Source: Stomoxys calcitrans (Eukaryota; Arthropoda; Insecta; Diptera; Muscidae). Taken from it: a DNA stretch of 64,000 nucleotides. Of this stretch, positions 35,471-46,599 are shown piece after piece. The notes beneath the pieces were generated by a model that did no database searches, was not told the origin of the DNA, and saw nothing but the letters and a program-made list of their open reading frames with translations. A program made the position numbers and the translations under genes. Each line of letters starts with the position of its first letter. Position 1 is the first letter of the stretch. The DNA is taken from positions 18,964,696-19,028,695 of the forward strand of contig NC_081555.1 of the NCBI RefSeq assembly GCF_963082655.1, given 5' to 3'.

Positions 35471-35985
35471 AACAACCACTGGTATGCCGTAGCTATCGAT
35501 CATCCTGGGGAGGCTCTCTCCAAATTCACCTTAAAGATCAGGTAAGCATATTAGAATCATTTGATAAAATCGTTCAAATAAATGCAGTAAACATACAGTC
35601 CCATCTCTGATTGCGAGTTATATCTAGCTACTATGGCTTCGGAAAAGCGCCGGCTTCAGGGACGGTCCGCTGAAAACGTCAGACTATTTCAAACTTTCTA
35701 GGAATCCCATTGTTATCCAAAGAGCCACAAAAGAAGTGTACAAAAGCCCTCTTTATAGTGTTTCTTCAATTCTTCTTTCTAATCGAGGGCTCTACCCTTG
35801 ATTCGTTTTTAACCTCCTTCTTAGCATCATGCCAGCCTAATTCACTAGGAGAGCTGGGATCCTCATTTCCATCAGCGGGCCATGTATGGATAACAAACTT
35901 AATTATTGAAAGCCCCTTTCTATGTCCAAGAAGGCCGCCAAAAGAGAAAGTTTTTATCCCCAAAATCCTTTCTGTGCAACCTACC
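35471..35985. other. No recognised content
   Basis: Apparently unique or highly decayed sequence between LINE fragments. ORF 35710-36198 shows no domain. Confidence 0.35.
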
Positions 35986-36110
35986 ACATCATTCTGTTGT
36001 TGCTGTAGCAGTGAGTTGCACACTGAGGTAGCAGCCCTTGCCGATGAAGGATTCCATCGGGTCAATCCGGTACGTACAACCGGCTGCCATGGGATTGCCC
36101 ACATCATGAA
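35986..36110 (-). repeat. LINE 3'-end fragment, reverse orientation
   Basis: Begins TTCTGTTGTTGCTGTAGCAG (reverse of the CAA tail) and continues to GGTACGTACAACCGGCTGCC. A fairly complete copy of the tail. Confidence 0.65.
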
Positions 36111-36675
36111 CCGACAGACCCTTAATGTTGGCATGATGGAATATTTTACAAATGATTGGCCCAGAAGCTTCCTGATATGTGTTTATGATGAAATATGAGA
36201 GACTAAATGACCTGCAGACCTTAGGCAGAGAGAGTGGCTTGGCACATACATAGCTCATAGCTTGAGGAGCCTCACGGCATACACTCTTGCCTTCTGCGAC
36301 ATAGCAGGTGATATGCGACATCCCTTAATGAACACCCCGAGGAGTCACATGACATACGGTACTGCCTTCAGCAGCATAGGGGGTGATATGCCGCAGCTCC
36401 TTTAAATCTTGCCGAATAGTCGCATGGCATAATTTAATGGATTCGCCGCCAATACTATCCTTCCCTCTCTTCTTAATACCCCATAATGACGTAAACCGCA
36501 TGGCATTCGGTCCAGCCTTCTGCAGAATAACAGGTAATATGCCGCAGCTTTTAAAAATCCCCTCGAAAAAACGAATGCTATTCGACCCTGTATCCTGCCC
36601 CATTGCGGCTATCATGTCCTTAACCATAGGCAGTTACTGGCGACACCGAAAGCACCGGCCACTTCGGGCCACCAA
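36111..36675 (-). repeat. Degenerate ~75-bp tandem repeat with an inverted partner
   Basis: Units around 36225-36310, 36330-36400 and 36490-36550 share (C)GGCATATCACCTG-type text. 36487-36610 is an inverted copy of 36870-36960 (TTTTCGAGGGGATTTTTAAA on one strand, its complement on the other), flanking repeat R. Confidence 0.5.
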
Positions 36676-36960
36676 TTACGAATTAGGTTTAATTTTAGGT
36701 AAATATCTGTTTTCTTCATTCACAACATCTTCTTTGTCCATTCACAATTATCCTGTTGCTCAAATTTTCTCGTTTATTTCGATTCGTTGCAACCGACAGC
36801 TTTGCAAAGAGTCGGATGGGACATCTACTCTATCAAGAGTCTATGGGGTGGAGGGCATACCAGCCGCAATGCTGCTGAAGACAGGGCCGAATGGCATGCG
36901 TCTTTTCGAGGGGATTTTTAAAAGCTGTGGCATATCACCTGTTATTCTGCAGAAGGCGGG
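36676..36960 (+). repeat. Repeat R copy 2 and inverted partner arm
   Basis: 36676-36845 matches 29865-30070. 36870-36960 is the inverted partner of 36487-36610. No coding content recognised. Confidence 0.5.
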
Positions 36961-37009
36961 ATAGCAAAGCGTAAACATGTTATGTAAAAATAATTTATAA
37001 TTCAAAACC

Positions 37010-37400
37010 AAAACAATTACGAAATAGGTTTAATTTTAGTTAATTATCTGGGGCCGAATTACCGCATACCTGATCGAGTGCGCTTTCGTATTGAATGAAA
37101 TTTCATCGGCTGTTTAATAGGTGTTTTACCACTTGTATATTTATACATTTTGATGTCCAAGTTTATATAAATAATGCTTGATTTAAACATTCACGTTATT
37201 AAATTTCAAAAATCAACAATCAACAAAGAGTTAAACAATTCACAATAGAGAGCTTTTGAACGATTTTACTCTCCTTTGTCCATTCACAAGTATACTGTTG
37301 CTTAAATTTTCTCGTTTGGTTCTCGATTCATTGCAACTGGCAGCTTTGCAAAGAGACGGATGGGACATCTACTCTATCAAGAGTCTATACCCTAAAGAAC
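37010..37400 (+). repeat. Repeat R copy 3
   Basis: Shares GTCCATTCACAAGTATACTG, TTTGCAAAGAGACGGATGGG and ACATCTACTCTATCAAGAGT with copy 2. 37015-37050 repeats the start of copy 2, so this copy carries a ~200-bp internal insertion. Confidence 0.5.
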
Positions 37401-37559
37401 TCGTTTACTCCCTATATCGATTCACAAAAACCTCTTTGCCGCCTCCATCTCGCTCTATAACTTGTTCAAGGACTCGCAGCTTGCACACAGCTTGGTTCTA
37501 TTTGCCCGGCCCGGCATGGGATAGCTGTGAGTACCACAGAGGCTGGAACGATGAGGTTC

Positions 37560-37916
37560 GATTTGTGTCGTGTTCAGTGATGTCACGAGAAGCTTAGCTG
37601 CGAGCTACCGGGGGCGTCCACAGATTGCGGATAGTTGAATGCTCTATACGGAGTAGCTGCAACGGCAGTTGCGGACAATCAGTGGTATCGAGCGGAGAGT
37701 CTCAGTGAGAGGCCGGGCATGGGCTCTTGCACAAATGCTGAGTGCCTATGATGCTCGATATGACAAGGCGGGTTATTGGCGCCTTTAAATAACCAATGGC
37801 CACCCTGTTCCTGCTGCGATCGGTCCTTTGAACCGAAACGAGCTTGCTCATCTATAGGAGCTTGACGAGAATCGCCATCTCCACATGAAAATGTGGCTAC
37901 AACAACAACAACAACA
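37560..37916 (+). repeat. LINE-like 3' end with (CAACAA)n tail
   Basis: Ends in ATGTGGCTACAACAACAACA at about 37890-37916. The upstream 37670-37860 is shared with 6215-6420. It is the 3' part of a non-LTR element distinct from the GGATTGACCCGATGG tail family. Confidence 0.5.
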
Positions 37917-38240
37917 TTTGCCCTTGTAATCTATCTGCCATAGGCTGAGGGCATATGTTTGAGGGCATTTTCCCCATACCCACTAAACATCATGACTGAC
38001 CAATACGTTCGCTGCCGATTCCAGAACGTTCTTATCTTTACGTGTGAGGTGCTTATGGTTCACAGCTTCGCGTCAGTTCAACTCTAAGCTGACCGGTTTT
38101 AGTTGGTTTTTCTAGAGATCCAGTAAAGTGGATCGTTACCCTATGGTCTCAAAAGGAAATCTTGTCAGATTCTTTTCAGTCCCTAAAAACAGTATCGATG
38201 AGATTTCCCAGAGTTATAGCTGTCACATCTTCTGACCTAT
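37917..38240. other. No recognised content
   Basis: Unique sequence between a (CAA)n tail and a SINE; nothing supported. Confidence 0.35.
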
Positions 38241-38555
38241 TGCAAATGCTAATTTGCCCTTGAACATTCCATTAGGGAACTGGGGCAAACTTCCCACAAA
38301 TCTATGAGTGTTGTCCGATTCAATTTTAAACTCAATGATAAGGGACCTCCTTTTTATAGCCGAGTCCGAACGGCGTGCCGCAGAGCGACACCTCTTGGGG
38401 GAGAAGTTTTTACATGGCAAAGTACCTTACAAAGTCGCCAGCCTTAGGAGGGAATAACCACCGCTGAAAATTTTTCTGATGGTCGTGTCAGAATTCTAAC
38501 CCAGGCGTTCAGTGTCATAGGAGGACATGCGAATCGTTGCGCTACGGAGGCCTCC
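38241..38555 (-). mobile_element. tRNA-derived SINE, copy 3
   Basis: Nearly full length, in reverse orientation, from the distal tail (TTTGCCCTTGAACATTCC) to the head (GCTACGGAGGCCTCC). The B box has mutations (GAATTCTAACCC), indicating an old copy. Confidence 0.8.
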
Positions 38556-38782
38556 ACTCTGACTTATTACTAATCTGAAAAGTCAGGAAAAAATTACAAA
38601 TTGGCAGGCCATAATAATTCAGACTTAAATCACAAATTGACTCACCATTTTCGTTGTCGTTTGTACTTCCCAATTTGTTAGTGGTGGCCAATTAAGTTTT
38701 TAGGCATTCCGCGATGGCTATCGCGTATTAGCATGAGTAGTGGCTATTGCTCAGAATTGGGGAATTTGGCCCAGAATTCAAA

Positions 38783-38930
38783 ATAAATAAACCACTTAAA
38801 CTCCGTTTACACTGCTCATTTAATCCGGATTTAAGGCTCTCGTCACCTGATTTTATAAAGGGAAAACCGATGATCGAGCCATTAAATCCGGATTTGAAGA
38901 GCAGTGTAAACGAAGTTTTAAATTTTGCAT
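38783..38930. mobile_element. Palindromic MITE-like hairpin (about 145 bp)
   Basis: Left arm AAACTCCGTTTACACTGCTC, then ATTTAATCCGGATTTAA. The right arm is the inverted complement (TTAAATCCGGATTTGAAGAG, then CAGTGTAAACGAAGTTT). The spacer is about 50 bp and also partly complementary (CTCTCGTCA.../...GATCGAG). The transcript or single strand would fold into one long hairpin. Confidence 0.7.
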
Positions 38931-39405
38931 TAGTGTTTTATCTTCCCCATTGTGAATGGTGCACGTTCAAATAAAACATTCATGGGGTCATGGTGAATGG
39001 TTAAATATATGTGTGTGTTTTTTTTTTCTTGCACATTCAAGATTTCGGGTATTAAAAATCACTTCTGTTGGTCTTTTTATTTAATTTAATTTTTTAAACA
39101 ACTTAAAAAATTTACCATTCATTTTTCTTCATGTATTTATTTGCCTGCATACCTACATGCTTGTTATACTCGAGGAGAAATTGTTCTCTCTAACGAGATC
39201 ACTGTGAATGGAGGTAGAGAGAAGGGAGCGAGAGCAAAACTGAGAGAGCTATTATGATAATTTCCGTTAGAAGGTTTACCAACATAGTTGCCCGCCGACT
39301 TGTTTTTTGCCGCCAGCTGATATGTACGCTTGTTTCTCACCCAGAGTGTGGATGTATAGATAGATGGATGGATGAATCTGATAAAATAAATTCTAGCACG
39401 CGTTC
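38931..39405. other. Sequence upstream of a candidate noncoding exon
   Basis: AT-rich with a GA-rich cluster at about 39205-39250 (GAGAGAAGGGAGCGAGAGC), resembling GAGA-factor binding clusters near fly promoters. No ORF of note. Confidence 0.35.
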
Positions 39406-40048
39406 AGTCTGCGATAAACGGCGAAAGAAAACGAATGCTAAAGCAAATAACGGTAACATACGGTTGGTGAAAAGGTGGAAAAAAAATAATCAAATATGAA
39501 AAAAGAATAGTTTAAAGAAAAAATTAAAAAAAAAATAAAAAACAAAAATAGATAAACAAAAAAAGAAGAAAAAAAGGAAAATTAAGGCATAAAATTTTTT
39601 AAAAATTTAAATTTAGAAAAAGTGCCTAAAAGTTCATTAGTTTAATTTGTGTTTTTTTCTTAAATTTGCAACATTTTTAATTTCAGATATTTCCAACCGA
39701 AAAATATGTGTAATTGAAATAGCGAAAAAGAAATCCTATGACAAAAAGCAAAATCAAAATAAATTATATATGTGTATATTTTCAAATTGTCATACATATT
39801 TAAAAAGCAACAAGAAGAAAAAATGATGTCTTCTTGTTTGTGTGAGTGTGTCTAGAGGGTGCTGTTGTGATTTTTGTTGCCGTTGTTGTTGATTTTAATA
39901 AGTGTCTTATGCAAAATTTAAGTCTGTGCATTTCGAGAAAAGAGAGAAAAAAATTAAAAAAAAAAAATATTAAAATTCACAACGACATTGTTGGCGCTGA
40001 CAAGCATTTAATATATATCAACCAACTAAACAATACAACCAACAAAAG
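39406..40048 (+). other. Possible noncoding first exon of an unidentified gene
   Basis: An initiator-like TTCAGTCT (A at 39406) lies 150 bp after a GA-rich cluster. An A-rich, stop-rich transcribed-looking stretch follows and ends at AACAAAAG/GTAGGT (donor at 40049). The composition resembles long 5' UTRs of fly developmental or neuronal genes, and the repeat-filled sequence to the right could be its first intron. No coding exon is seen, so this is inference only. Confidence 0.22.
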
Positions 40049-40310
40049 GTAGGTATCGATTTTAAATAATAGATGCTTGTATATTCTAAGATTTTATTGA
40101 AAATCATTTTGTTGTTGTTTTCTCAACTCATAGTGAAACCGTATTTTGGAAATATACTAAATCGATAAGTTTAATAAAATTTTAAAAACAAATTTTTTCC
40201 AAAAACTAATTTTATAAAATTTTTCAGTAGAAAAATATATCATATAAAGTCCAAATGTCATTTTTAAAAATCTTCTTTTAAGACAAAATTTTAATGAAAT
40301 TTTATTTAAA

Positions 40311-40942
40311 AACAAAATTGTCCTCCAAGACAAAGGAATAACGATCTTATACTGTGCTGTGACGCCAGCGCCCATTATGATCTCTGGGGTAGTACGGACA
40401 CAAACCTAAGAGGGGAAAGTGTTCTGGAATATTTTTTGGAGAAAGAGTTGTTTATATATAACACAGGGGTGTATGCCATCTTTGGCATTTTGAAAAGGAA
40501 TGGGTTTTAGATCTGACCTTAGGCGGCATTTAGGGGTACTTTCTCTCTCTCTAGGTGGGTTGTATGAAAGAGGGCAAGCTTAGCAAGCTTTAAAGACAAA
40601 ATTTTCCTCCAAGACAAAGGAATAATGATCTTACACTGTGCTGTGACGCCAGCACCCAATATGATCTCTGGGGTAGTACGGACACAAACCTAAGAGGGGA
40701 AAGTGTCCTGGAGTATATTTTGGAGAAAGAGTTGTTTATATATAACACAGGGGTGTATGCCATCTTTGGCATTTTGAAAAGGAATGCGTTTTAGACCTGA
40801 CCTTAGGCGGCATTTAGGGGTACTTTCTCTCTCTCTCTCTAGGTGGGTTGTATGAAAGAGGGCAAGCTTAGCAAGCTTTAAAGACAAAATTTTCCTCCAA
40901 GACAAAGGAATAACGATTTTATACTGTGCTGTGACGCCAGCG
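40311..40942 (+). mobile_element. LINE endonuclease fragment in ~286-bp tandem repeats
   Basis: Two full units and one partial begin with TCCTCCAAGACAAAGG at 40321, 40605 and 40893. Each encodes DLILCCDASAHYDLWGSTDT followed by NLRGESVLEYFLEKELFIYN, the middle of an AP-like LINE endonuclease. Units differ at few positions and in the length of a CT run, indicating a recent local duplication. Confidence 0.7.
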
Positions 40943-41235
40943 ATTGGCAGAAGAATTCATTACGTTCCGGCGCAGATTTGGGGTATGGGACAAAATATGA
41001 CCGAACTGGGATCTCAGGATACTCCGAACGGATGCCAGAAAAGTATTTAATGTGGCGAGTGACAGAGGCAGCAGAGAGCTGTGGGAGGTATATAGGGAGA
41101 AACTAAGGGTTTATAAGAAGAAATTGAGAAGGTCCAAGAGAGAAGGCTTTGTAAGGTTAATAGAGGAGTTGTAGAGTGGCAAAGACACATCGAGGCTTAG
41201 GAAACTGATGGCAAAGGACGCCGTATCCTGACTAT
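40943..41235 (+). mobile_element. LINE relic: endonuclease-RT linker
   Basis: 41073-41174 encodes RELWEVYREKLRVYKKKLRR followed by SKREGFVRLIEEL and a stop, the basic linker typical of I/R1-like LINEs. It is probably the continuation of the duplicated endonuclease upstream. Confidence 0.6.
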
Positions 41236-42512
41236 CTCAATGTTGTGGTTCCATTTTCTTTATCTGATCGGTTGTACAGGGCGTTTTGGGAGTTGATACC
41301 ATCCATTTCGTTTTATCTCCACTTACTGCCAGAACCATTTTCACTGATTCTCTTTTGATTCTTTCAAAGGCTGTTACTATTTCCGGCGACCTACCTATGA
41401 TGTCGATGTCGTCGTCGACATGTGAGCATGTGTTTTCTTGTGACTAGTGTGCCATATCTATTCACATCTGCATCTCGTATAATCTTTTTCCAGCAGGATA
41501 TTAAGGAGATCACATGATAAGCTGTCCGCTTGTCTGAAACCTCGTTAGGTATTGAATGGCCCGGAGAGATTCTTTCCTATTCTTACTGTGGAACGTGTAT
41601 CAGCAAGTGTCACCTTGCAGAGTCTTATTAATTTTACAGGGATACCAAAACTCAGACAAGGCTTGAAATACCTTTGAACGCAAAGGGGTATCGAAAGCGG
41701 CTTTGTAGTCAACAAAGAAATGGTAGGTGTTGATTTGTCCTTCTCGGGTTTTTGCTAGGATTTCTGGTCTTGGGTGAATTGACCCAGTCTAAAGCCGCAT
41801 TGATAGGGCCCAATTATCTCATTGACTTTAGGTTTTCATCTTTCACGCAGTAAGCTCTAGAGTATCATGTATGCGTTGGGGAGGAAACTTATTCCTCTGT
41901 AGTTGGCACATTTCATCTTGTCTTCTTTCTTGTGTACGGGACATGGTATGCTGAGGTTCCAAGAATCGGGTATGCGTTCTTCTGGCCAGATCGTGCAGAC
42001 AAGCTAATGCATAAGCTTTATCAGCATGTCACCTACGGTCTAAAATAGTTCAGCGGGCAATCCGTCGGCTCCTGTTGCCTTGTTGTTCTTCAGTCGGCTA
42101 GGAGGTAAACATTCTATACCATCATCAGGGATTGGTTCTGCGGTATCCTTTTCGCCGCCATCGTCGGACACTAGCAGCTTGGTAAAATGTTCTTTCCATT
42201 TCCTGATCACACTATCTGTATCAGTTACCAGATTTCCTTCTTTGTCTCTGCAGGAGGATGTGCCTGTACCAAAGCCATCGGTTTGATGTTTGATTCATTG
42301 GTAGAATTTCCGGACTTCATTCTAACTCCTCATTTCGGTCACACTCACGTCTTTCCATTTCCTTCTTTTTTCTGCGGAATAGACGTTTCTCCTCTCCGGA
42401 TACCTCTTCTTCATCTGGCGTTGCTACTGATTGCAGGGTTGCTCTGTATGCCGCAATCTTGGTTTCAGTAGCATCTCGACACTCTTGGTCGTAACGTGGG
42501 GAAGAAAAATAA
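41236..42512 (-). mobile_element. RTE-clade retrotransposon relic, copy 2
   Basis: The minus strand corresponds to about 8800-10130 of the plus-strand copy. It includes CRDATETKIAAYRATLQSVA, EEKRLFRRKKKEMERRE and, near 41410, an IDIIGR-containing RT active-site region that reads VDDD. Truncated at both ends: by a mariner relic on the right and by the LINE relic on the left. Confidence 0.8.
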
Positions 42513-43160
42513 GTCATTCGGTGCCAAGTCAGGACTATACGGCGGATGACTCATCAAATCGACGTTTTAACTGTTCATTTTTTTTCGACCAATCGACGCG
42601 AGCCTTTTTTGAGCGGTTAACAAATTGTTTGGAATTCAACGCGAACAAATTTTTTTGACGGTCAAATTTTGAATATATGCTGGTCTCACTAATGCCTAAG
42701 GTTGTCTGAATCTCACGATAGGGCACATGAAGATCTTGTAATATCAGTCGGCGCATAGCATCAATGGTTTTTGGAACAACAACTGATTTTGAACGACCTT
42801 CATGAAAATCATCTTGGACTGAATTACGGCCTCGGTTGAATTCACCATACTATCAATAAACACGGGTCCTTGATGGAGCTTCATAGCCAAAAATTGAATT
42901 AAGTTCATCGATCCACTATTGTTGAGTTAATCCACGACGAAAGATGTAAAAAATAATCGCACGATTTATGTTCACGATTTAATTCCGCTTTTTGAGCGAG
43001 ATGAATCTTTTAAATTACTGTAAACAATACAAACAGCGCTCGTATGTCAAAACGTTCTGAGTATGTATAACCTCAAAAATGTCAAGCTTTACGAAAGAGC
43101 TGTCAGATGGCAGATTGCATCACAAGGGTTGTCCAATCCCGAAATATAAAAGACTACCCT
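42513..43160 (-). mobile_element. Mariner transposase relic with internal deletion
   Basis: The minus strand shows HEGRSKSVVVPKTIDAMRRL, YREIQTTLGISETSIYS and KKARVDWSKKNEQLKR. It then jumps, in another frame, to DLMSHPPYSPDLAPNDLFFF, the C-terminal catalytic block of mariner transposases. The stretch between, including most of the catalytic core, is deleted. Stops occur upstream. A likely terminal repeat lies near 43125-43150. Confidence 0.8.
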
Positions 43161-43194
43161 CTACAACCAGATAATGATAATTTCATGAATTTTT

Positions 43195-44848
43195 TAATTT
43201 CAAGAATTGCGCCCTCTAATGGCTCGAGAAGTCAAGTCCCAAGATCTGTTTATACGGCAATTTAACCTGATATTGAACCGATTTAAACCATATTTATCGC
43301 AGTTGTTGAAAATCATAACAAAATACTTCATGGTAAATTTTAACCAATTCTTATAAGAATTGCGCCCTCTAGTGGCACAAGGAATCAAGATCCAAGATCG
43401 GTTTATATGGCAGCTATATCAGGTTATGAACCGATTTAATCCATACTTAGCACTATAATTGGAAGTCATAACTAAACATTTCATGCTAAATTCCACCCAA
43501 ATCGGATAAGAAGTGCGCCCTCTAGCGGCTCTAGAAGTCAAGACCCAAGATTGGTTTATGTGGCAGCTATATCAGGTTATGAACCGATTTAAACCATACT
43601 TAGCACTGTAATTGGAAGTGATACCAAAACGCAACGTGCAAAATTTTAGCCAAATCAGATAAAATTGCGCCCTCTGATGGCTCAAGAAGTCATGATCCAA
43701 GATCGGAATATATGGCAGCTATATTAGGTCATGGGCCGATTTGGACCATACTTTGCACAGTTGTTGGAAGTCATTGCAAAATACTCAATGCAAAATTTCA
43801 GCCTTATCAGATAAGAGTTGCGCCCTCTATTGGCTCAAGAAGTCAAGATCCAAGATCGGCATATATAGCAGCTTAACCAGGTTATCAACCGATTTAAACC
43901 ATACTTAGCACTGTAATTGGTAGTCATAACGAAACATTTCATGCTAAATTGCAACCAAATCCAATAAGAATTGCGCCCTCTATTGGCTCAAGAAGTCAAG
44001 ATCCAAGATCGGTATATATGGTAGCTTTATCAGGTTATGGACCTATGTAAACCATACTTAGCACATTTGTTGGAAGTCATAACAAAACATTTCATTCTAA
44101 AATGCAGCTAAATCGGATAAGAATTGCGCCCTCTAGCGGCTCAAGAAGTCATGACCCAAGATTGGTTTATGTGGCAGTTATATCAGGTCATGAATCGATT
44201 TGGACCATACTTTGCACAGTTATTGGAAGTGATACCAAAACGTAACGTGCAAAATTTCAGCTAAATCGAATGAGAATTGCGCCCTCTATTGGCTCAAGAA
44301 GTAAAGATCCAAGATGGGTTTATATGACAGCTATATCAAAACATGGACCGATTTGAACCATACTTAGGGCAGTTGTTGAAAGTTATACCAAACACACAAC
44401 ATGCTAAATTTAAGTCAAATCGGATGAAAAGTGCGCCCTCTATAGGCTCAAGAAGTCAAGACCCCAGATCGGTTTGTATGGCAGCTATATCAAAACATGA
44501 ACCGATTTGGCCCATTTACAATCCCATCTGACCTACACTAATAAGAAATATTTTTGCAAAATTTCAAGCGCCTAGCTTAACTCCTTCGAAAGTTAGCGTG
44601 CTTGCGACAGACGGACGGACGGACAGAAGGACGGACTTGGCTAGATCGACTTAAAATGTCATGACGATCAGGAATATATATGCATTATGGGGTCTTAGAT
44701 GCATATTTCGAGGTGTTACAAACGGAATGACTAGATCAATATACCCTCATCCTATGGTTTGTTTAATTGGCTATGACAGAATATTTCTTCCACTAGCCGA
44801 ACGTAGAATAGCGTTCCAAGCGCCTCGATCTTCTGGTGGTGGGTATAA
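43195..44848 (-). mobile_element. Mini-me/DINE-1-like element with about nine internal repeats
   Basis: Internal ~155-bp units carry TTGCGCCCTCTA and CAAGATCGGTTTATATGGCA. The reversed GTCY core is near 44608-44632 (GACAGACGGACGGACGGACA). Near the end, 44760-44838 is a ~75-bp insertion splitting CATCCTATGG from TGGTGGGTATAAAA. The palindromic end is missing (left truncated). Confidence 0.75.
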
Positions 44849-46034
44849 AAATAAAAATAAAATAAAATGGGAGAGTAATCACCATTCGTGAAATTTCATG
44901 ATTTCATGCTTCTTCAAATTTTCCAGTGTTTAATCGATTTAGCACACTTTGAAAATAAGCCCCTAATCATCATACAATATGCCCCCAATATAAACTCAAT
45001 GTTGTTGGCATACTCGTACACCTCTAAGAAAATAAGAAAAATGTCAAACATGTTGTTAGTGAATTTATTATAAATTTTAATTAACAATAACATGGCACAA
45101 GATTTATGTAAATCAATGTTAAGTGTGTTCCTAGTAGTTTATATTTTAGTCAAAAGCCCATTCATTTAACCATCCATCCTGACTAGTCACGGCATATTTT
45201 CCAGCAGCTCCATTAAAAACAAAAAAAGTAAGTAAATGTCAAATCACTAGTCTGTCCGTCCCTCTAACGGTGCAGCACCTCTATTTCATACTTTACCCGC
45301 TCAGACAGCGCTCTCATTGCCTTGCATAGGGTTAAATTGAATAACGACATTTTAATCATAATCATCTCCTTGCTACAGAGAATCATACTATCTCCCCCCC
45401 CACCCCCACCCACCCCATACAGCTAAGACTAAATCGTCAAAGTCGTTGTAGTTGTCGTCGTTGTCATGTCTCGTGTCTCTCATAGTCTTCTTAAATATTA
45501 TCCAAGAGTCTTGATGACATTTATGGGTCTTTCAGTAGTAGTTAGCACAATGATTAGAGTTTATTAAAAGTTATTAGGGGAAATTAAAAATTCAAAGCAG
45601 ATGTTGAGGAGCAAAAACCAGAAAATCACAACATGCCGGCATAAAATACATGCATAGATGGGTGGCTGTATGGTTTAAGATTTTTTTTTTTTTTTTTGGT
45701 GAGACGAGAATTGGAAGGAAAGTGATCAACCATAGGCGCTGATCTTGTGATTGAAATTATTTAGTAAAAATTTTAATAAATTTTATGTGGACATATTTTT
45801 CGACCAAGAAAGACACGAGAATAGCAAACCATGAAAATTTCAAAAACAAAATTTTTTCAACAAAATTTGTGAATACCGGTGTAATTGTTTTGAAAAAAAT
45901 TTTTAAAATTTTGAATTTTGTGTCATCGATTAGGGAGAGATAAAGGAAAGTTCACTGAGGAGAATCTTGAATTCCTTAACGGTGAAAGGGCTGGGTGAGA
46001 CGTCCAACCCAAGGAAGATGAAACTGCTATACTC
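44849..46034. other. No recognised content
   Basis: AT-rich, apparently unique. Low-complexity features only: a C-rich run at about 45396-45416 and a poly-T at about 45680-45696. Confidence 0.4.
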
Positions 46035-46560
46035 ATATATACAAAATACTGGAATTTAAAGTGTCATCTCGGATTGGGGTTGCCCTGTCACAATCGTAGG
46101 TATCTGCATTTTGTTTAAAGCCACGCAGAAATCAACGTCGGTTGAAGCAATGGGAATGAAAACAAGTACGGGCTCATACAATAGTATGGTTGCCCAAAAA
46201 GTAATTGCGGATTTTTCATATAGTCGGCGTTGACAAATTTTTTTCACAGCTTGTGACTGTAATTGCATTCTTTCTTCTGTCAGTTATCAGCTGTTACTTT
46301 TAGCTTGCTTTAGAAAAAAAGTGTAAAAAAAGTATATTTGATTAAAGTTCATTCTAAGTTTTATTAAAAATGCATTTATTTTCTTTTAAAAAATCCGCAA
46401 TTACTTTTTGGGCAACACAATATATACAAAATACTGGAATTTGAACTGCCATCTCTGATTGGGGTTGCACTGGCACAATCGTAGGTACCTGAATTTTGAT
46501 TAAATCCAGGGACAAATCAACGTCGGTATCATAGAAGCAATGGGAAGGGAAGCAAGTATG
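46035..46560. repeat. Direct ~135-bp duplication flanking a MITE
   Basis: 46035-46170 and 46424-46560 share TACAAAATACTGGAATTT, GATTGGGGTTGC and ACAATCGTAGGTA. They lie on either side of the MITE at 46187-46420. Identity is about 80-85%. Function unknown. Confidence 0.6.
46187..46420 (-). mobile_element. Mariner-type MITE, copy 2 (reverse)
   Basis: Ends GGTTGCCCAAAAAGTAATTG and its inverted counterpart, flanked by TA. The internal sequence is reversed relative to copy 1. Confidence 0.8.
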
Positions 46561-46599
46561 GCTTCAGTTCCATTCTGTATACCATAGATACCATAGATA

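Noticed and set aside
42535..42756. Working mariner transposase
   Set aside because: Most of the catalytic core is deleted and the frame changes at the deletion.
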